Shown: in pieces, positions 27,477 through 35,681 of the stretch | Layout of the letters: each line of letters opens with the position of its first letter | Position numbering within the stretch: the first letter of the stretch is position 1 | Assembly: GCF_019623905.1 (NCBI RefSeq) | Contig: NZ_CP069370.1 | Span: 2,046,001-2,110,000 of the forward strand | Length of the DNA: 64,000 bases | Direction of reading: 5' to 3' | From: Neotabrizicola shimadae | GTDB taxonomy: Bacteria > Pseudomonadota > Alphaproteobacteria > Rhodobacterales > Rhodobacteraceae | The notes under the pieces: generated by a model | Database searches by the model: none | What the model saw: the letters and a program-made list of their open reading frames with translations, nothing else | Told to the model about the DNA's origin: nothing | Translations under genes and position numbers: made by a program

Positions 27477-28385
27477 ATGACCCTTCCCCCCCACCGACCC
27501 CTGATCGGGGTGGCCTTCATGCTGGCGGCCATGGCGATCCTGCCGGGGATCGACGTGATCGCCAAGCTTCTGGGACAGGGGGGTCTGGCGATCCTGCAGA
27601 TCGTCTGGGCCCGCGTGGCGTTCGGGGCGCTGCTGACCCTGCCCTTCGCGCTGAAGATCGGGGGGCGGGCGGGGTTGCTACCCGACCGGCCGGTCTATCA
27701 CCTGTTCCGCGCGGGGTTCCTGATCGCGGCCACCTTCCTGTTCTTCACCTCGCTGAAGACCCTGCCCATTGCCGATGCGCTGGCGATCTTCTTCGTCCAG
27801 CCATTGATCGTGACGGTCCTGTCGGCCCTTGTCCTGCGCGAGGAGGTGGGGCCGCGGCGGTGGACGGCGGTGGCGATCGGGTTCGTGGGGACGCTGATCA
27901 TCATCCGGCCGGGGCTCGCGGTGTGGAACCCCGGCAGCCTGTATGCCCTGGGCGCGGGGACTTGCCTGGCGATCTATTTCGTGATGACCCGCTCCATCTC
28001 GGGCAGTGCCCATGCCATAGTCACGACCTTCCAGACCAATGCGATGGGGACGCTGATCACCTCGGTCGGGGTCTGGGCGGTGTGGCAGGCGCCCACGGCG
28101 GGGGAGTGGGCGATGTTCGCGGCGCTGGGGGCCATCGCGACCTTCGGGCACTATCTGATCGTGCGGGCCTATGACCATGCGGAGGCCTCGCTGCTGGCGC
28201 CCTTGGCCTATACCGAGATGGTGACCTCGACCCTGCTGGGGTGGTGGGTCTTTGGCGACCTGCCGGATGGATGGACCTTCCTTGGGGTGGCGATCCTGAT
28301 CGGCTGCGCGGTCTATATCTCGGTCCGGGAGAGGCAGGCGAAGGGGCGGCTGGAGGCGCCGCCCGAGGCGATCGAGACGCCCTGA
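27477..28385 (+). CDS. EamA/DMT superfamily transporter (first copy)
   Basis: Inner-membrane protein of 302 aa with about ten hydrophobic segments in two EamA repeats (about residues 10-135 and 150-280). Typical DMT features are IVWARVAFGALLTLPFAL in helix 2, LPIADALAIFFVQPL at the end of the first repeat and the Pro/Glu-containing last helices (APLAYTEMVTSTLLGW). Probably a metabolite exporter; the substrate cannot be read from sequence. GAGGCAGG precedes the ATG at 27477. A perfect palindrome follows the stop. Confidence 0.88.
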   Translation: MTLPPHRPLIGVAFMLAAMAILPGIDVIAKLLGQGGLAILQIVWARVAFGALLTLPFALKIGGRAGLLPDRPVYHLFRAGFLIAATFLFFTSLKTLPIADALAIFFVQPLIVTVLSALVLREEVGPRRWTAVAIGFVGTLIIIRPGLAVWNPGSLYALGAGTCLAIYFVMTRSISGSAHAIVTTFQTNAMGTLITSVGVWAVWQAPTAGEWAMFAALGAIATFGHYLIVRAYDHAEASLLAPLAYTEMVTSTLLGWWVFGDLPDGWTFLGVAILIGCAVYISVRERQAKGRLEAPPEAIETP

Positions 28386-28391
28386 CCGGGG

Positions 28392-28409
28392 GCGTCCGAG
28401 CTCGGACGC
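28392..28409. terminator. Palindrome between convergent DMT and LysR genes
   Basis: A perfect 18-bp palindrome, GCGTCCGAGCTCGGACGC, begins 7 nt after the DMT stop. It would fold into a hairpin on either strand but lacks a T-run, so termination is probable rather than sure. The rest of 28410-28518 shows no feature. Confidence 0.5.
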
Positions 28410-28518
28410 TTGGGTGGATCGCGGAAAATCAATGGGTTGCGGACGCGGATTAACTTGGACTTAACATTTGTCCGAGGCTGCGCCTGACCCGCACGCCCAT
28501 GGCCCGACCAAGTCCCGG

Positions 28519-29382
28519 TCAATCGGGGCCGAACTCGGCCCGCCGCGCGGCGATGGCATCGACGATGGCGCCGGACACCGCCGAAACGCGGCGCGAGGCC
28601 GCAAGGTCCGCCTGGGTGACCAGATAGACGGGGCGTTCCATCGCACCGCCGTCGGGCAGGCGGTCCGCGATCAGGCGCAGTTGCGCGGGCCGGGCCAGGA
28701 AATGCGGGAGGACAGCCAGCCCCAGCCCCTGCCGCACGGCCTGAACCTGCGCCTCGAGCGTGTTGACGGAAAGCCGGGGCGTGTCGGGGCCGGCGAAGGC
28801 CCGCGACCAGGCGAGCACCGTGCCGAGACTGACATGATCGGGCCAGGACACATGACGCGCGGGCGCGGCCCCCGTAGGCGGGCCGTAGAGGCCAAAGCCC
28901 ATCACCACCACCTGCCGCACCAGAAGGTTGCCATGATCCGGGTGCACCATTCGCAATGCGAGGTCCGCGTCGTGGCGGTGCAGGTTCACCGTCTGGGTGC
29001 TGAACAGGATTTCCACGTCGAGGCCGGGATGCGCCGCCAGCAGAGGCGCCAGGGCGGGCACAAGAAGCGGCGTGATCAGGCTTTCGATGCTGGCGACGCG
29101 GACATTGCCGCGGATGCGGTCCTGTTCGTCCGCCGCGTGCAGAAGGCCGGCCAGCGCCTCTTCGGCGGCTTCGGCGCGCGGCAACAGGGCCTTGCCCTGA
29201 TCGGTCAGGACATAGCCGCTTTGGTGACGCAGAAAGAGCGGCACGCCAAGGGCCTGTTCGAACCGTTCAATGCGCCGGGACACCGTGGCCACGCCGGCGC
29301 GCAGGCGTTGGGCCGCGCCGGTCAGGCTGCCCTCTCGCGTGAGCGCGAGGAAAACGCGCAGATCATCCCAGTTTGGTGTCAT
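28519..29382 (-). CDS. LysR-type transcriptional regulator
   Basis: Regulator of 287 aa. The winged helix-turn-helix is at residues 5-63 (DLRVFLALTREGSLTGAAQR and the recognition-helix region VATVSRRIERFE); the rest is the LysR effector-binding domain. It is divergent from a DMT permease gene with a palindrome between them, the usual arrangement for a LysR protein controlling its neighbour. The ATG at 29382 gives the canonical N terminus. Confidence 0.92.
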   Translation of the reverse strand: MTPNWDDLRVFLALTREGSLTGAAQRLRAGVATVSRRIERFEQALGVPLFLRHQSGYVLTDQGKALLPRAEAAEEALAGLLHAADEQDRIRGNVRVASIESLITPLLVPALAPLLAAHPGLDVEILFSTQTVNLHRHDADLALRMVHPDHGNLLVRQVVVMGFGLYGPPTGAAPARHVSWPDHVSLGTVLAWSRAFAGPDTPRLSVNTLEAQVQAVRQGLGLAVLPHFLARPAQLRLIADRLPDGGAMERPVYLVTQADLAASRRVSAVSGAIVDAIAARRAEFGPD

Positions 29383-29386
29383 GATG

Positions 29387-29400
29387 TTCCGATATCGGAA
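29387..29400. promoter_or_regulatory. LysR-box candidate, TTCCGATATCGGAA
   Basis: A perfect 14-bp palindrome of the T-N(12)-A type begins 5 nt before the LysR start codon and about 80 nt before the divergent DMT gene. It is the likely binding site for autorepression and control of the permease. Confidence 0.65.
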
Positions 29401-29479
29401 AACGGATTTTTGCTATTTTCCATATTCGGGCGATCCGAGGAAGCAGATTGTCACGGGCATCCAAAGCAGAGGGTTGCCG

Positions 29480-30430
29480 ATGACCGACATATCCATGATC
29501 CCCCGCCAGAACCTTGAGAGAAACGCCTTGATCCTGAGCGGGTTGGCCGCGGTGTTCTGGGGCACGAATTTCGAGGCGACGCGGATCGTTCTGTCCGAGG
29601 CGACGCCCTGGACAGCCGCGGCGCTGCGGTTTGGTCTTGCCGCGCTTGCCGCGCTTTGCTGGCTGGCGATGACAAGCGGGCTGGATTTCACGGTGCTGCG
29701 GCGCAATGCGCTGGCCTTTGCGATGCTTGGGCTGATCGGCATCGCCGGCTTCAATGCGGCGCTGTTCCTGGGGATGAAGAGTTCCAGCCCGGTCACCGCA
29801 GCCCTGATCATGGGCACAACCCCGTTGACGACACATCTTCTGGAAGCCGCGATGCGCCGCCACCGGGTGGGCGGGCGGGTTCTGGCCGGCATGGGGATCA
29901 GCCTGATCGGCCTTGCTCTGACGGTGGGCGCGTTCCGGGGCACACATCTGGCAGCGGGTGATCTGATGATCGCCGGGGGAAGCCTTGCCTGGGCGCTTTA
30001 TACCATCGGGTGCCGTCGCTGGGTGGTGAAGGCCGCGCCGATCGACACCGCCGTCTGGACGATGATCTTCGGCGCGCTGGCACTGATGGTGATCGCCTTT
30101 GAGCAGGAGGAACCTTTCCGCGTGCTTGCCGGGGCATCGCCGGTCTTCTGGCTGGCCAGCCTGCACATGGCGCTGATCGGCACGGTTCTGGCCTATGTGT
30201 TCTGGCAGACCGGTATTGCCGAGCGTGGCGCGGCGGCGACTTCGGTGCTGTTCAATCTTGTTCCGGTTTCCGCGCTGGTCGTGGCTACGGGGTTCGGGCG
30301 GATGCCGGACTGGTCGCAGGCACTGGGCGTGGCGGTGGCGATCTTCGGGGTCTGGCTTTCCAGCCGGGCCGAGCCGCAGGGTGACCGGTCCTGGGGCAAT
30401 CGCATCAGGCCGGCTTGTCCGGGGCGGTGA
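29480..30430 (+). CDS. EamA/DMT superfamily transporter under LysR control
   Basis: Inner-membrane protein of 316 aa with ten hydrophobic segments and two EamA repeats (GTNFEATRIVLSEATPW at the start of the first; TAALIMGTTPLTTHLLEA near its end). Probably an amino-acid or metabolite exporter. The ATG at 29480 has AGAGGG about 7 nt upstream and was chosen over a much earlier open start that runs into the LysR gene. Divergent from the LysR gene; overlaps the convergent ligase gene by 26 nt. Confidence 0.88.
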   Translation: MTDISMIPRQNLERNALILSGLAAVFWGTNFEATRIVLSEATPWTAAALRFGLAALAALCWLAMTSGLDFTVLRRNALAFAMLGLIGIAGFNAALFLGMKSSSPVTAALIMGTTPLTTHLLEAAMRRHRVGGRVLAGMGISLIGLALTVGAFRGTHLAAGDLMIAGGSLAWALYTIGCRRWVVKAAPIDTAVWTMIFGALALMVIAFEQEEPFRVLAGASPVFWLASLHMALIGTVLAYVFWQTGIAERGAAATSVLFNLVPVSALVVATGFGRMPDWSQALGVAVAIFGVWLSSRAEPQGDRSWGNRIRPACPGR

Positions 30431-31916
30431 ACCAGTCCTTGTAGCGGGCGCGCAGTTCGGCCTTCTGGACCTTGCCCATGGCGTTGCGCGGCAGGTCGGG
30501 CACCACCACGGCGGCCTTGGGCTGCTTGAACCTGGCGAGGCGGTCGCGGATGGCATCGACCGCCGCCGCACCGTCCAGCCCTGCCCCACCGGACAGGACG
30601 GCAAAGACCGCCTCGCCGAAATCGGGGTGCGGCAGGCCGATCACGGCGCTTTCCTTCACGCCCGGCACCTCGTCGAGCAGAAGCTCGACCTCCTTGGGAT
30701 AGACGTTGAAGCCGCCCGAGATGATGAGGTCCTTCGCGCGCCCAACAATGGTGACATAGCCCCGGTCATCCACGACGCCCACATCGCCGGTGATGAACCA
30801 GCCATCGGGGCGCAGTTCCTCGGCCGTCTTTTCCGGCATCCGCCAATAGCCCTGAAACACGTTGGGGCCGCGCACCTCGATCACGCCGACTTCGCCCGGG
30901 GGCAGTTCGCGGCCATCGGCCATGATGCGCAGGTCCACCCCCGGCAGGGGAAAGCCCACCGTGCCGGCCCGCCGTTCGCCCTCGTAGGGGTTGGAGGTGT
31001 TCATGTTGGTTTCGGTCATGCCGTAGCGTTCGAGGATGCGGTGGCCGGTCCGGTCTTCGAAGGCGCGGTGGGTTTCGGCAAGAAGCGGCGCGGAGCCCGA
31101 GACGAAGAGCCGGATGCCAGCGACGAGATCGCGGGTGAAGCGGGGATCGTCCAGAAGCCGGGTGTAGAAGGTGGGCACGCCCATCATGGCGGTGGCCTGC
31201 GGCAGCCAGTGGATCATCGCTTCCTGGTCGAAGCCGGGCAGGAAGATCATCGACGCCCCGCTGAGAAGCACGGTGTTGCCGGCCACGAACAACCCGTGCG
31301 TGTGGAAGATCGGCAGGGCGTTGAGCAGGATGTCGCGGTCGGTGAAGCGCCAGAGATCGGCGAGGACACGGGCGTTGGACAGAAGGTTGCGCTGGCTGAG
31401 CATCGCCCCCTTGGAGCGGCCGGTCGTTCCGGACGTGTAGAGAAGCGCGGCCAGGTCATCCTCGCCCCGGTCGGCCGGGGTGATGGTGCCGGGCTGGCCC
31501 GCTGCGCGGTCGGCCAGGGTGCCGGTGCCATCGGCCGCCAGGGTGAGCACGCGCGCGCTGCCCGCGACCTGGGCGAGATCGGCCTGACGGGCGGGATCGC
31601 ACAGGAAGACGCGCGGTTCGGCATCCCCCAGGAAATAGGCGACTTCCGCCGGGGTATAGGCGGTGTTGAGCGGCAGGAACACCGCGCCAAGCGCCACGGC
31701 GGCGCCGTAGACGGCGAATGCCTCGGGCGACTTTGCCACCTGGACGGCCAGCCGGTCGCCCGGCCCCACGCCTTCGGCCCGGAGCGCATGGGCGAAGCGC
31801 GCGACCATGGCCAGGAAGGCATCGCCCGAGATCGTGCGCCCGTCGGCGAGGATGAGAAGCGGGCTGGCGCGGCCTGCGAGCGGGGCGAAGAGCGCATCGA
31901 ACATCGGGTTGGGCAT
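30405..31916 (-). CDS. matB: Malonyl-CoA synthetase-like acyl-CoA ligase
   Basis: AMP-forming ligase of 503 aa. The family motifs are LLYTSGTTGRSKGAML (phosphate loop, near residue 155), LERYGMTETN, GWFITGDVG and the C-terminal catalytic Lys in LPRNAMGKVQK. The overall sequence resembles MatB of alphaproteobacteria, which makes malonyl-CoA from malonate, ATP and CoA. No malonyl-CoA decarboxylase or malonate transporter gene adjoins it here, so a related short acyl substrate is possible. AAGGGAG precedes the ATG at 31916. Confidence 0.78.
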   Translation of the reverse strand: MPNPMFDALFAPLAGRASPLLILADGRTISGDAFLAMVARFAHALRAEGVGPGDRLAVQVAKSPEAFAVYGAAVALGAVFLPLNTAYTPAEVAYFLGDAEPRVFLCDPARQADLAQVAGSARVLTLAADGTGTLADRAAGQPGTITPADRGEDDLAALLYTSGTTGRSKGAMLSQRNLLSNARVLADLWRFTDRDILLNALPIFHTHGLFVAGNTVLLSGASMIFLPGFDQEAMIHWLPQATAMMGVPTFYTRLLDDPRFTRDLVAGIRLFVSGSAPLLAETHRAFEDRTGHRILERYGMTETNMNTSNPYEGERRAGTVGFPLPGVDLRIMADGRELPPGEVGVIEVRGPNVFQGYWRMPEKTAEELRPDGWFITGDVGVVDDRGYVTIVGRAKDLIISGGFNVYPKEVELLLDEVPGVKESAVIGLPHPDFGEAVFAVLSGGAGLDGAAAVDAIRDRLARFKQPKAAVVVPDLPRNAMGKVQKAELRARYKDWFTAPDKPA

Positions 31917-32119
31917 GGCGGTTCTCCCTTGCGGCAGGGCCTGATTGCCACGGGCCGCGCCGGGGCTCAACCGCGATGGCCGCGGGCCGGGGGCAACTCG
32001 CGCGGAAAGCAGGCACGAAAATACACCGCGCCCGTCCCGGTTGTGCCCCATTGCTGCCCCGCTTGGCCGGTCAGATCACCCCAAGCGACAATGACACGCG
32101 CCCAGAAAGGACCCAAGTC
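31917..32119. other. Intergenic stretch between the ligase gene and a small ORF
   Basis: About 200 bases with no gene or clear element. It should carry the ligase promoter on the minus strand and possibly one for the small ORF at 32120. Confidence 0.4.
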
Positions 32120-32257
32120 ATGAAAGCCTTCTTCGCCCGGTTCCGCCGCGCCAGCGCCTCGCCGGACATGTTCGACCGCCGCCTTGGGCTTCTGTCGGCC
32201 CGGGTGCCGAGCCGCCTGCCGGCGACCGGCAAGTCGGTCTTCAGAATGATGGCGTGA
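32120..32257 (+). CDS. Possible small basic protein, 45 aa
   Basis: A 45-residue reading frame beginning MKAFFARFRRASASPD, rich in Arg and Ala and without a membrane segment. AAGGA lies 8 nt before the ATG, which is the main reason to list it. It is convergent with mipZ and its last 17 nt overlap the mipZ 3' end. No family is recognised; it could be a chance reading frame. Confidence 0.4.
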   Translation: MKAFFARFRRASASPDMFDRRLGLLSARVPSRLPATGKSVFRMMA

Positions 32258-33050
32258 CGCCCGGCAGCCGAAGCGCCGAGATCAGGTCGCGCACCTCTTG
32301 CCGGGCCGCGACATGGGACATGTTCAGGTGATCGACACCTGTGTCCTTCAGGTCCAGGAGCGTCAGGCCCCTGGGGAACAATTCGCGGAAGATCACGCGC
32401 TCGGCAAAGCCGGGGGCCACGCGGAAGCCGATGCGGCGTGAGAGATCTTCCAGCGCCGCGCCCACCTTGCGCTTGTTGTGCATCTGCTGGGCGCCGAGGC
32501 GGTTGCGCAGCACGATCCAGTCGATGGGCTTCAGCCCGGCCTGCGCCCGCAACTGGCGCGCGGACCAGACCATTTCCGAATAGATCGACGGCCCGGTGAC
32601 GCGACCCGATTCCGCGTCGATATGGGCGAGCAGGTCGAAATCCACGAAGCTGTCGTTCAAGGGTGTGACCAGCGTGTCGGCCAGCGAATGGGCCACCTGG
32701 CTGAGGCGGGTGTGGCTGCCGGGGCAGTCGATGACCACGAAATCCGAGACCGGCTCCAGCGCCTCGACCGCGGCGGACAGGCGGGCGTCATAGGGGTTTT
32801 CGCCTTCGGGCAGCACGCCGGGGTCGATGTCGGGCAGGTCGCGGTAATCGGGCGTGGGCAGGTCGAGGCCCGAGAGCGCAAGCCAGGCGCGGCGGTTCTC
32901 GATGTAGCGGCCGAAGCTCTTCTGGCGCAGGTCGAGATCCAGCGCGCCCACGCGGTGGCCGAGGCGCGCCAGGGCCGTGGCGACATGCATGCAGGTCGTG
33001 GATTTGCCCGACCCGCCCTTTTCGTTGCCCACCACGATGATATGCGCCAT
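32241..33050 (-). CDS. mipZ: Division-plane positioning ATPase MipZ
   Basis: ParA-superfamily ATPase of 269 aa. The deviant Walker A KGGSGKST is at residues 11-18, with the switch I region LDLDLRQKSFGRYIENR near 38-54 and FVVIDCPG as Walker B. The C-terminal half has the MipZ pattern WIVLRNRLGAQQMHNKRKV. In Caulobacter and relatives MipZ forms a bipolar gradient, inhibits FtsZ away from midcell and interacts with ParB. Its presence supports an alphaproteobacterial host without MinCD dependence. The ATG at 33050 gives the standard N terminus. Confidence 0.93.
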   Translation of the reverse strand: MAHIIVVGNEKGGSGKSTTCMHVATALARLGHRVGALDLDLRQKSFGRYIENRRAWLALSGLDLPTPDYRDLPDIDPGVLPEGENPYDARLSAAVEALEPVSDFVVIDCPGSHTRLSQVAHSLADTLVTPLNDSFVDFDLLAHIDAESGRVTGPSIYSEMVWSARQLRAQAGLKPIDWIVLRNRLGAQQMHNKRKVGAALEDLSRRIGFRVAPGFAERVIFRELFPRGLTLLDLKDTGVDHLNMSHVAARQEVRDLISALRLPGVTPSF

Positions 33051-33112
33051 GACCGACCTCTGCCCGGATGCGGGAGAGACCTATACGCAGCGCCGGGCGC
33101 AAGGGGAAGCCG

Positions 33113-33532
33113 TCACGACACGGGCTGGTCGCAGCGGACTTGCGGACGCTCGCAGCGGATGAGCGGCCAATCCTGCCGGCCCCAGCAATAGCCGTCGGTG
33201 CTCAGGCGCAGGATCCAGACCGGGCGCTGGCCTTCGGCGGAGCGTTCGGGGCTGCCTTCCAGTTCCAGAAGCAGGGTGGTGTCGGTCGCGCCTTCCAGGT
33301 CGTAGCGGTCCACGCTGCGCATCCGGCCCTGCGCATCGGGCGTGGGTTCGGCCCAGGTGAAGAAGGCATGGGGCGGGCTGTCGATGAAGCTGAGCCGGTG
33401 CGGGTTGGCCGTGCAGGACAGCGCCGGGTCTTTCGCATCGCCGTAAAGCCCCGCAGCGCGGTCAAAGACCGATTGCGCCGCGGCGGGGGCGGCACAGAGG
33501 GCAAGCAAGGCTGTGAGCGCCGCGCGTCGCAT
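33113..33532 (-). CDS. Exported hypothetical protein
   Basis: Protein of 139 aa with a Sec signal peptide (MRRAALTALLALCAAPAAAQ). The mature part has four Cys residues (LSCTAN, DGYCWGRQ, IRCERPQVRCDQ) that could form two disulfides in the periplasm. No domain is recognised. It sits 62 nt upstream of mipZ on the same strand and may be co-transcribed. The ribosome-binding site is weak. Confidence concerns it being a gene, not its function. Confidence 0.7.
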   Translation of the reverse strand: MRRAALTALLALCAAPAAAQSVFDRAAGLYGDAKDPALSCTANPHRLSFIDSPPHAFFTWAEPTPDAQGRMRSVDRYDLEGATDTTLLLELEGSPERSAEGQRPVWILRLSTDGYCWGRQDWPLIRCERPQVRCDQPVS

Positions 33533-33571
33533 GGCGCGAGCATGGCGCAGCTTCGGGCGACGCGGAAGGGG

Positions 33572-33745
33572 TCAGCTGCGCGGCTCTGGCGCCGGTTCGG
33601 CTGCCGGGCGGCGCGGACAGGGCGGCGGGACCGGGGACAAGGCCAGCGGCCCGTTGCAGCCCAGGGGGGCCTGGGTGGCGTCGCGCGACCAGGCGTCGAG
33701 GCCTCCCGTCAGGCAGGTGATCCAGAATCCGCAGGCTGTGGCCAT
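33572..33745 (-). CDS. Small Cys- and Pro-rich protein, 57 aa
   Basis: A 57-residue protein, MATACGFWITCLTGGLDAWS at its start and a Pro/Arg-rich tail. The case for a real gene is a strong Shine-Dalgarno: GGAAGGAGAG, with AGGAG about 7 nt before the ATG. Four Cys residues and no clear signal peptide. It lies just after the rplS-rpmE terminator on the same strand and has 39 nt to the exported-protein gene. No family recognised. Confidence 0.6.
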   Translation of the reverse strand: MATACGFWITCLTGGLDAWSRDATQAPLGCNGPLALSPVPPPCPRRPAAEPAPEPRS

Positions 33746-33814
33746 TCGCGCTCTCCTTCCTTGATCCGGTGAGAGGGAAACGGCGGCGCGGGCGGTTTCC
33801 GTCGCGGCAGAGTG

Positions 33815-33849
33815 CGGAAAAGAAAATGGCGCGCCGATTGCGGCGCGCC
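33815..33849 (-). terminator. Rho-independent terminator of the rplS-rpmE operon
   Basis: On the minus strand GGCGCGCC, a 6-nt loop, GGCGCGCC, then ATTTTCTTTT. It begins 25 nt after the rpmE stop. A classic intrinsic terminator. Confidence 0.92.
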
Positions 33850-33873
33850 CTTCTACTGTCCCTCGCGGATGGC

Positions 33874-34095
33874 TCAGAAGCCGAGGCCCGCGTACTTGTT
33901 CTTGAACTTCGACACGCGACCGCCGGTGTCCATCAGTTTGGCCTGCTGGCCGGTCCAGGCCGGGTGCGACAGCGGGTCGATGTCGAGCGACATGGTGTCG
34001 CCTTCCTTGCCCCAGGTGGTCTTGGTGCGGAAGGTGGTGCCATCGGTCATCTTGACCTCGATGGTGTGGTATTCGGGGTGGATGCCCTCTTTCAT
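33874..34095 (-). CDS. rpmE: 50S ribosomal protein L31
   Basis: Ribosomal protein bL31, 73 aa, starting [19 protein letters not shown]. It lacks the CxxC pairs of zinc-binding L31, so it is the Cys-free form common in alphaproteobacteria. It bridges the 50S and 30S subunits at the central protuberance. It is 11 nt downstream of rplS and followed by a strong terminator, so the two are co-transcribed. Confidence 0.97.
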   Translation of the reverse strand: MKEGIHPEYHTIEVKMTDGTTFRTKTTWGKEGDTMSLDIDPLSHPAWTGQQAKLMDTGGRVSKFKNKYAGLGF

Positions 34096-34106
34096 CGCGG
34101 CGCTCC

Positions 34107-34481
34107 TTATTCCGACTTTTCTTTGTAGTTGGCCACTTCCGCGATGCGGGCGGATTTGCCGCGGCGCGTGCGGAGGTAGTAGAGCTTGGCGCGGCGGACC
34201 TTGCCGCGGCGCACGACCTCGATCGAGTCGATGTTGGTCGAGTAGAGCGGGAAGACGCGTTCCACGCCTTCGCCGAAGGAAATCTTGCGGACGGTGAACG
34301 AGGCCGCGATGGTGGCGCCGCCCTTGCGGCCGATGCAGACGCCTTCATAGGCCTGCACCCGCGACCGCGAGCCTTCCGTCACCTTGTAGCCGACACGGAT
34401 GGTGTCGCCGGCCTTGAAGTCCGGGATCGTCTTGTTGAGCGCGGCGATCTGTTCCGCCTCAAGCTGCGCGATGAGGTTCAT
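34107..34481 (-). CDS. rplS: 50S ribosomal protein L19
   Basis: Ribosomal protein bL19, 124 aa, with [31 protein letters not shown]-like [11 protein letters not shown] and the basic C-terminal [20 protein letters not shown]. It lies at the 30S-50S interface. In many bacteria rplS directly follows trmD; here a PhyH gene and a dedicated promoter with a leader of about 200 nt come between. Confidence 0.97.
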   Translation of the reverse strand: MNLIAQLEAEQIAALNKTIPDFKAGDTIRVGYKVTEGSRSRVQAYEGVCIGRKGGATIAASFTVRKISFGEGVERVFPLYSTNIDSIEVVRRGKVRRAKLYYLRTRRGKSARIAEVANYKEKSE

Positions 34482-34691
34482 GCGCTTCAGTCTCCATTTG
34501 CCTGCGGTGTTCCGCAGAGGTGATGCCGACCCAGAGCTCCCGGTCTTCGTTCGGGTCCCCGCCTGGATGGGCGAGCCCGCCGGAGTTGGCGCCTGACTTG
34601 TTTAGGCCGCCCCCTTGCCGGCACCCGGACGAAGAACCCCGGGACAGGGCAAAGGGAATCGGGTCCGATGGGCGAAGCCCCGGACCGGGCG
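34482..34691 (-). promoter_or_regulatory. Structured 5' leader of rplS
   Basis: About 200 nt lie between the predicted start of transcription (near 34685) and the rplS ATG without a reading frame. On the minus strand several hairpins can be drawn: GGTCCG/CGGACC near the 5' end, GACCC/GGGTC, and TGCGG-AACA-CCGCA close to the ribosome-binding site. Ribosomal protein leaders often bind their own product; whether L19 does so here is inference. Confidence 0.5.
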
Positions 34692-34720
34692 CGTATAGGC
34701 GCGCGCAGGCCGGGGGTCAA
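34692..34720 (-). promoter_or_regulatory. Promoter of rplS-rpmE
   Basis: On the minus strand TTGACC (34715-34720), a spacer of 17 nt and TATACG (34692-34697): a good sigma-70 match directly after the PhyH stop at 34736. It explains how rplS and rpmE can be transcribed apart from the ffh-trmD genes. Confidence 0.75.
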
Positions 34721-34735
34721 GCGGCGGTTGATCGG

Positions 34736-35521
34736 CTACAGCCCGCAGGCCTGCCGGATGGCGATCTGTACCGGCGAGGGCGGCAGCGCCGGATCGAAGC
34801 CGAAGCGCGGCAAGAGCGCCGGCTGAGCAAGGAAGCGGGGCTGAGGCCCCCGGACCGGCTGCGCCGCATGGACCAGGAAGGGATGGCACAGGAAGACGGT
34901 GCCGGCCGGGCCGGTGGCCTGAACCTCGGCGCAGCTGGCGGTTGTCGCGAAATCGTCGGTGGCCAGTTCGCCCAGGGTCATGCCCTCCTCACCTCGCGGC
35001 AGCAGCTGACGCGCGATGTGCTGATGCGATCCGGCGCGCAGCCGCGTCGGGCCATCCTGCGGGCCAGTGTCTGAGAGCAGGAAGAGCATCAGAAGCGCCC
35101 GCCCGCGGCTTTTCACATTCACCCGCCAGCGCAGGAAATCCGGGTCCTCGGTGCCGAACGACGGATCGACGTGCCAGCCGAGATCACCGGGATCGCCCGC
35201 GACCGGGAAGCGCACGGGGAATGTGCCAAGTCCGGGCGGGGGCAGCCAGCGCCCTGCCCCGGCCAGCTGGTTAAAGGCCGCATGGAGCCGCGGGGTGTTG
35301 GCCGCCCGGACAAAGGGCGGGTCAGTGCGGAAGCCAACCCGCAGTACGGGGCGGGTCCAGCCCGCGGCATTGTCGGGGGCAAGCCCCATGGCCTGCCAAA
35401 GCAGCGCCCGGCCTTCGGCGGCATCGGCAGGGTCGAAGGCGCCTTCAAGCGCGACATAGCCCTGGCGTATGAATTGGTCGATGTGGTCCGGCCCAAGGCC
35501 GGCGGAAGACGCGGAATTCAT
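34736..35521 (-). CDS. Phytanoyl-CoA dioxygenase (PhyH) family protein
   Basis: Putative Fe(II)/2-oxoglutarate-dependent oxygenase of 261 aa. The iron triad is likely His and Asp in GWHVDPSFG (near residue 117) and the distal His in FLVHAAQPVRG (near 218), with the 2-oxoglutarate Arg in GPQPRF. Substrate unknown. It sits between trmD and rplS, an uncommon insertion in a translation gene cluster, and could hydroxylate a small molecule or a protein. The ATG at 35521 was chosen over those at 35527 and 35563 because AGGA is best spaced for it. Confidence 0.85.
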   Translation of the reverse strand: MNSASSAGLGPDHIDQFIRQGYVALEGAFDPADAAEGRALLWQAMGLAPDNAAGWTRPVLRVGFRTDPPFVRAANTPRLHAAFNQLAGAGRWLPPPGLGTFPVRFPVAGDPGDLGWHVDPSFGTEDPDFLRWRVNVKSRGRALLMLFLLSDTGPQDGPTRLRAGSHQHIARQLLPRGEEGMTLGELATDDFATTASCAEVQATGPAGTVFLCHPFLVHAAQPVRGPQPRFLAQPALLPRFGFDPALPPSPVQIAIRQACGL

Positions 35522-35593
35522 GTTCATGATCCTGTTTTCGCCGACAGCACAGGGCGCCGGCATTGCCTGAGGACGCGCCCTTGGGCACGCGCA

Positions 35594-35641
35594 ACCCTTC
35601 GAGGGTCAGGCCAGAGGGAAGAAGGTGGACATGAACATCAT
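35594..35641 (-). promoter_or_regulatory. Possible short leader peptide and hairpin before the PhyH gene
   Basis: On the minus strand an 11-codon frame MMFMSTFFPLA starts at 35641 and ends in TGA at 35606. The stop overlaps a small perfect stem ACCCT-TCG-AGGGT (35594-35606). The arrangement resembles a leader-peptide attenuator, but no Shine-Dalgarno is visible. The remaining 35522-35593 shows no gene. Confidence 0.25.
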
Positions 35642-35681
35642 GCGTCCAGACTAGGCCCGGAAGTCGCGGCAGGCAAGGGCC

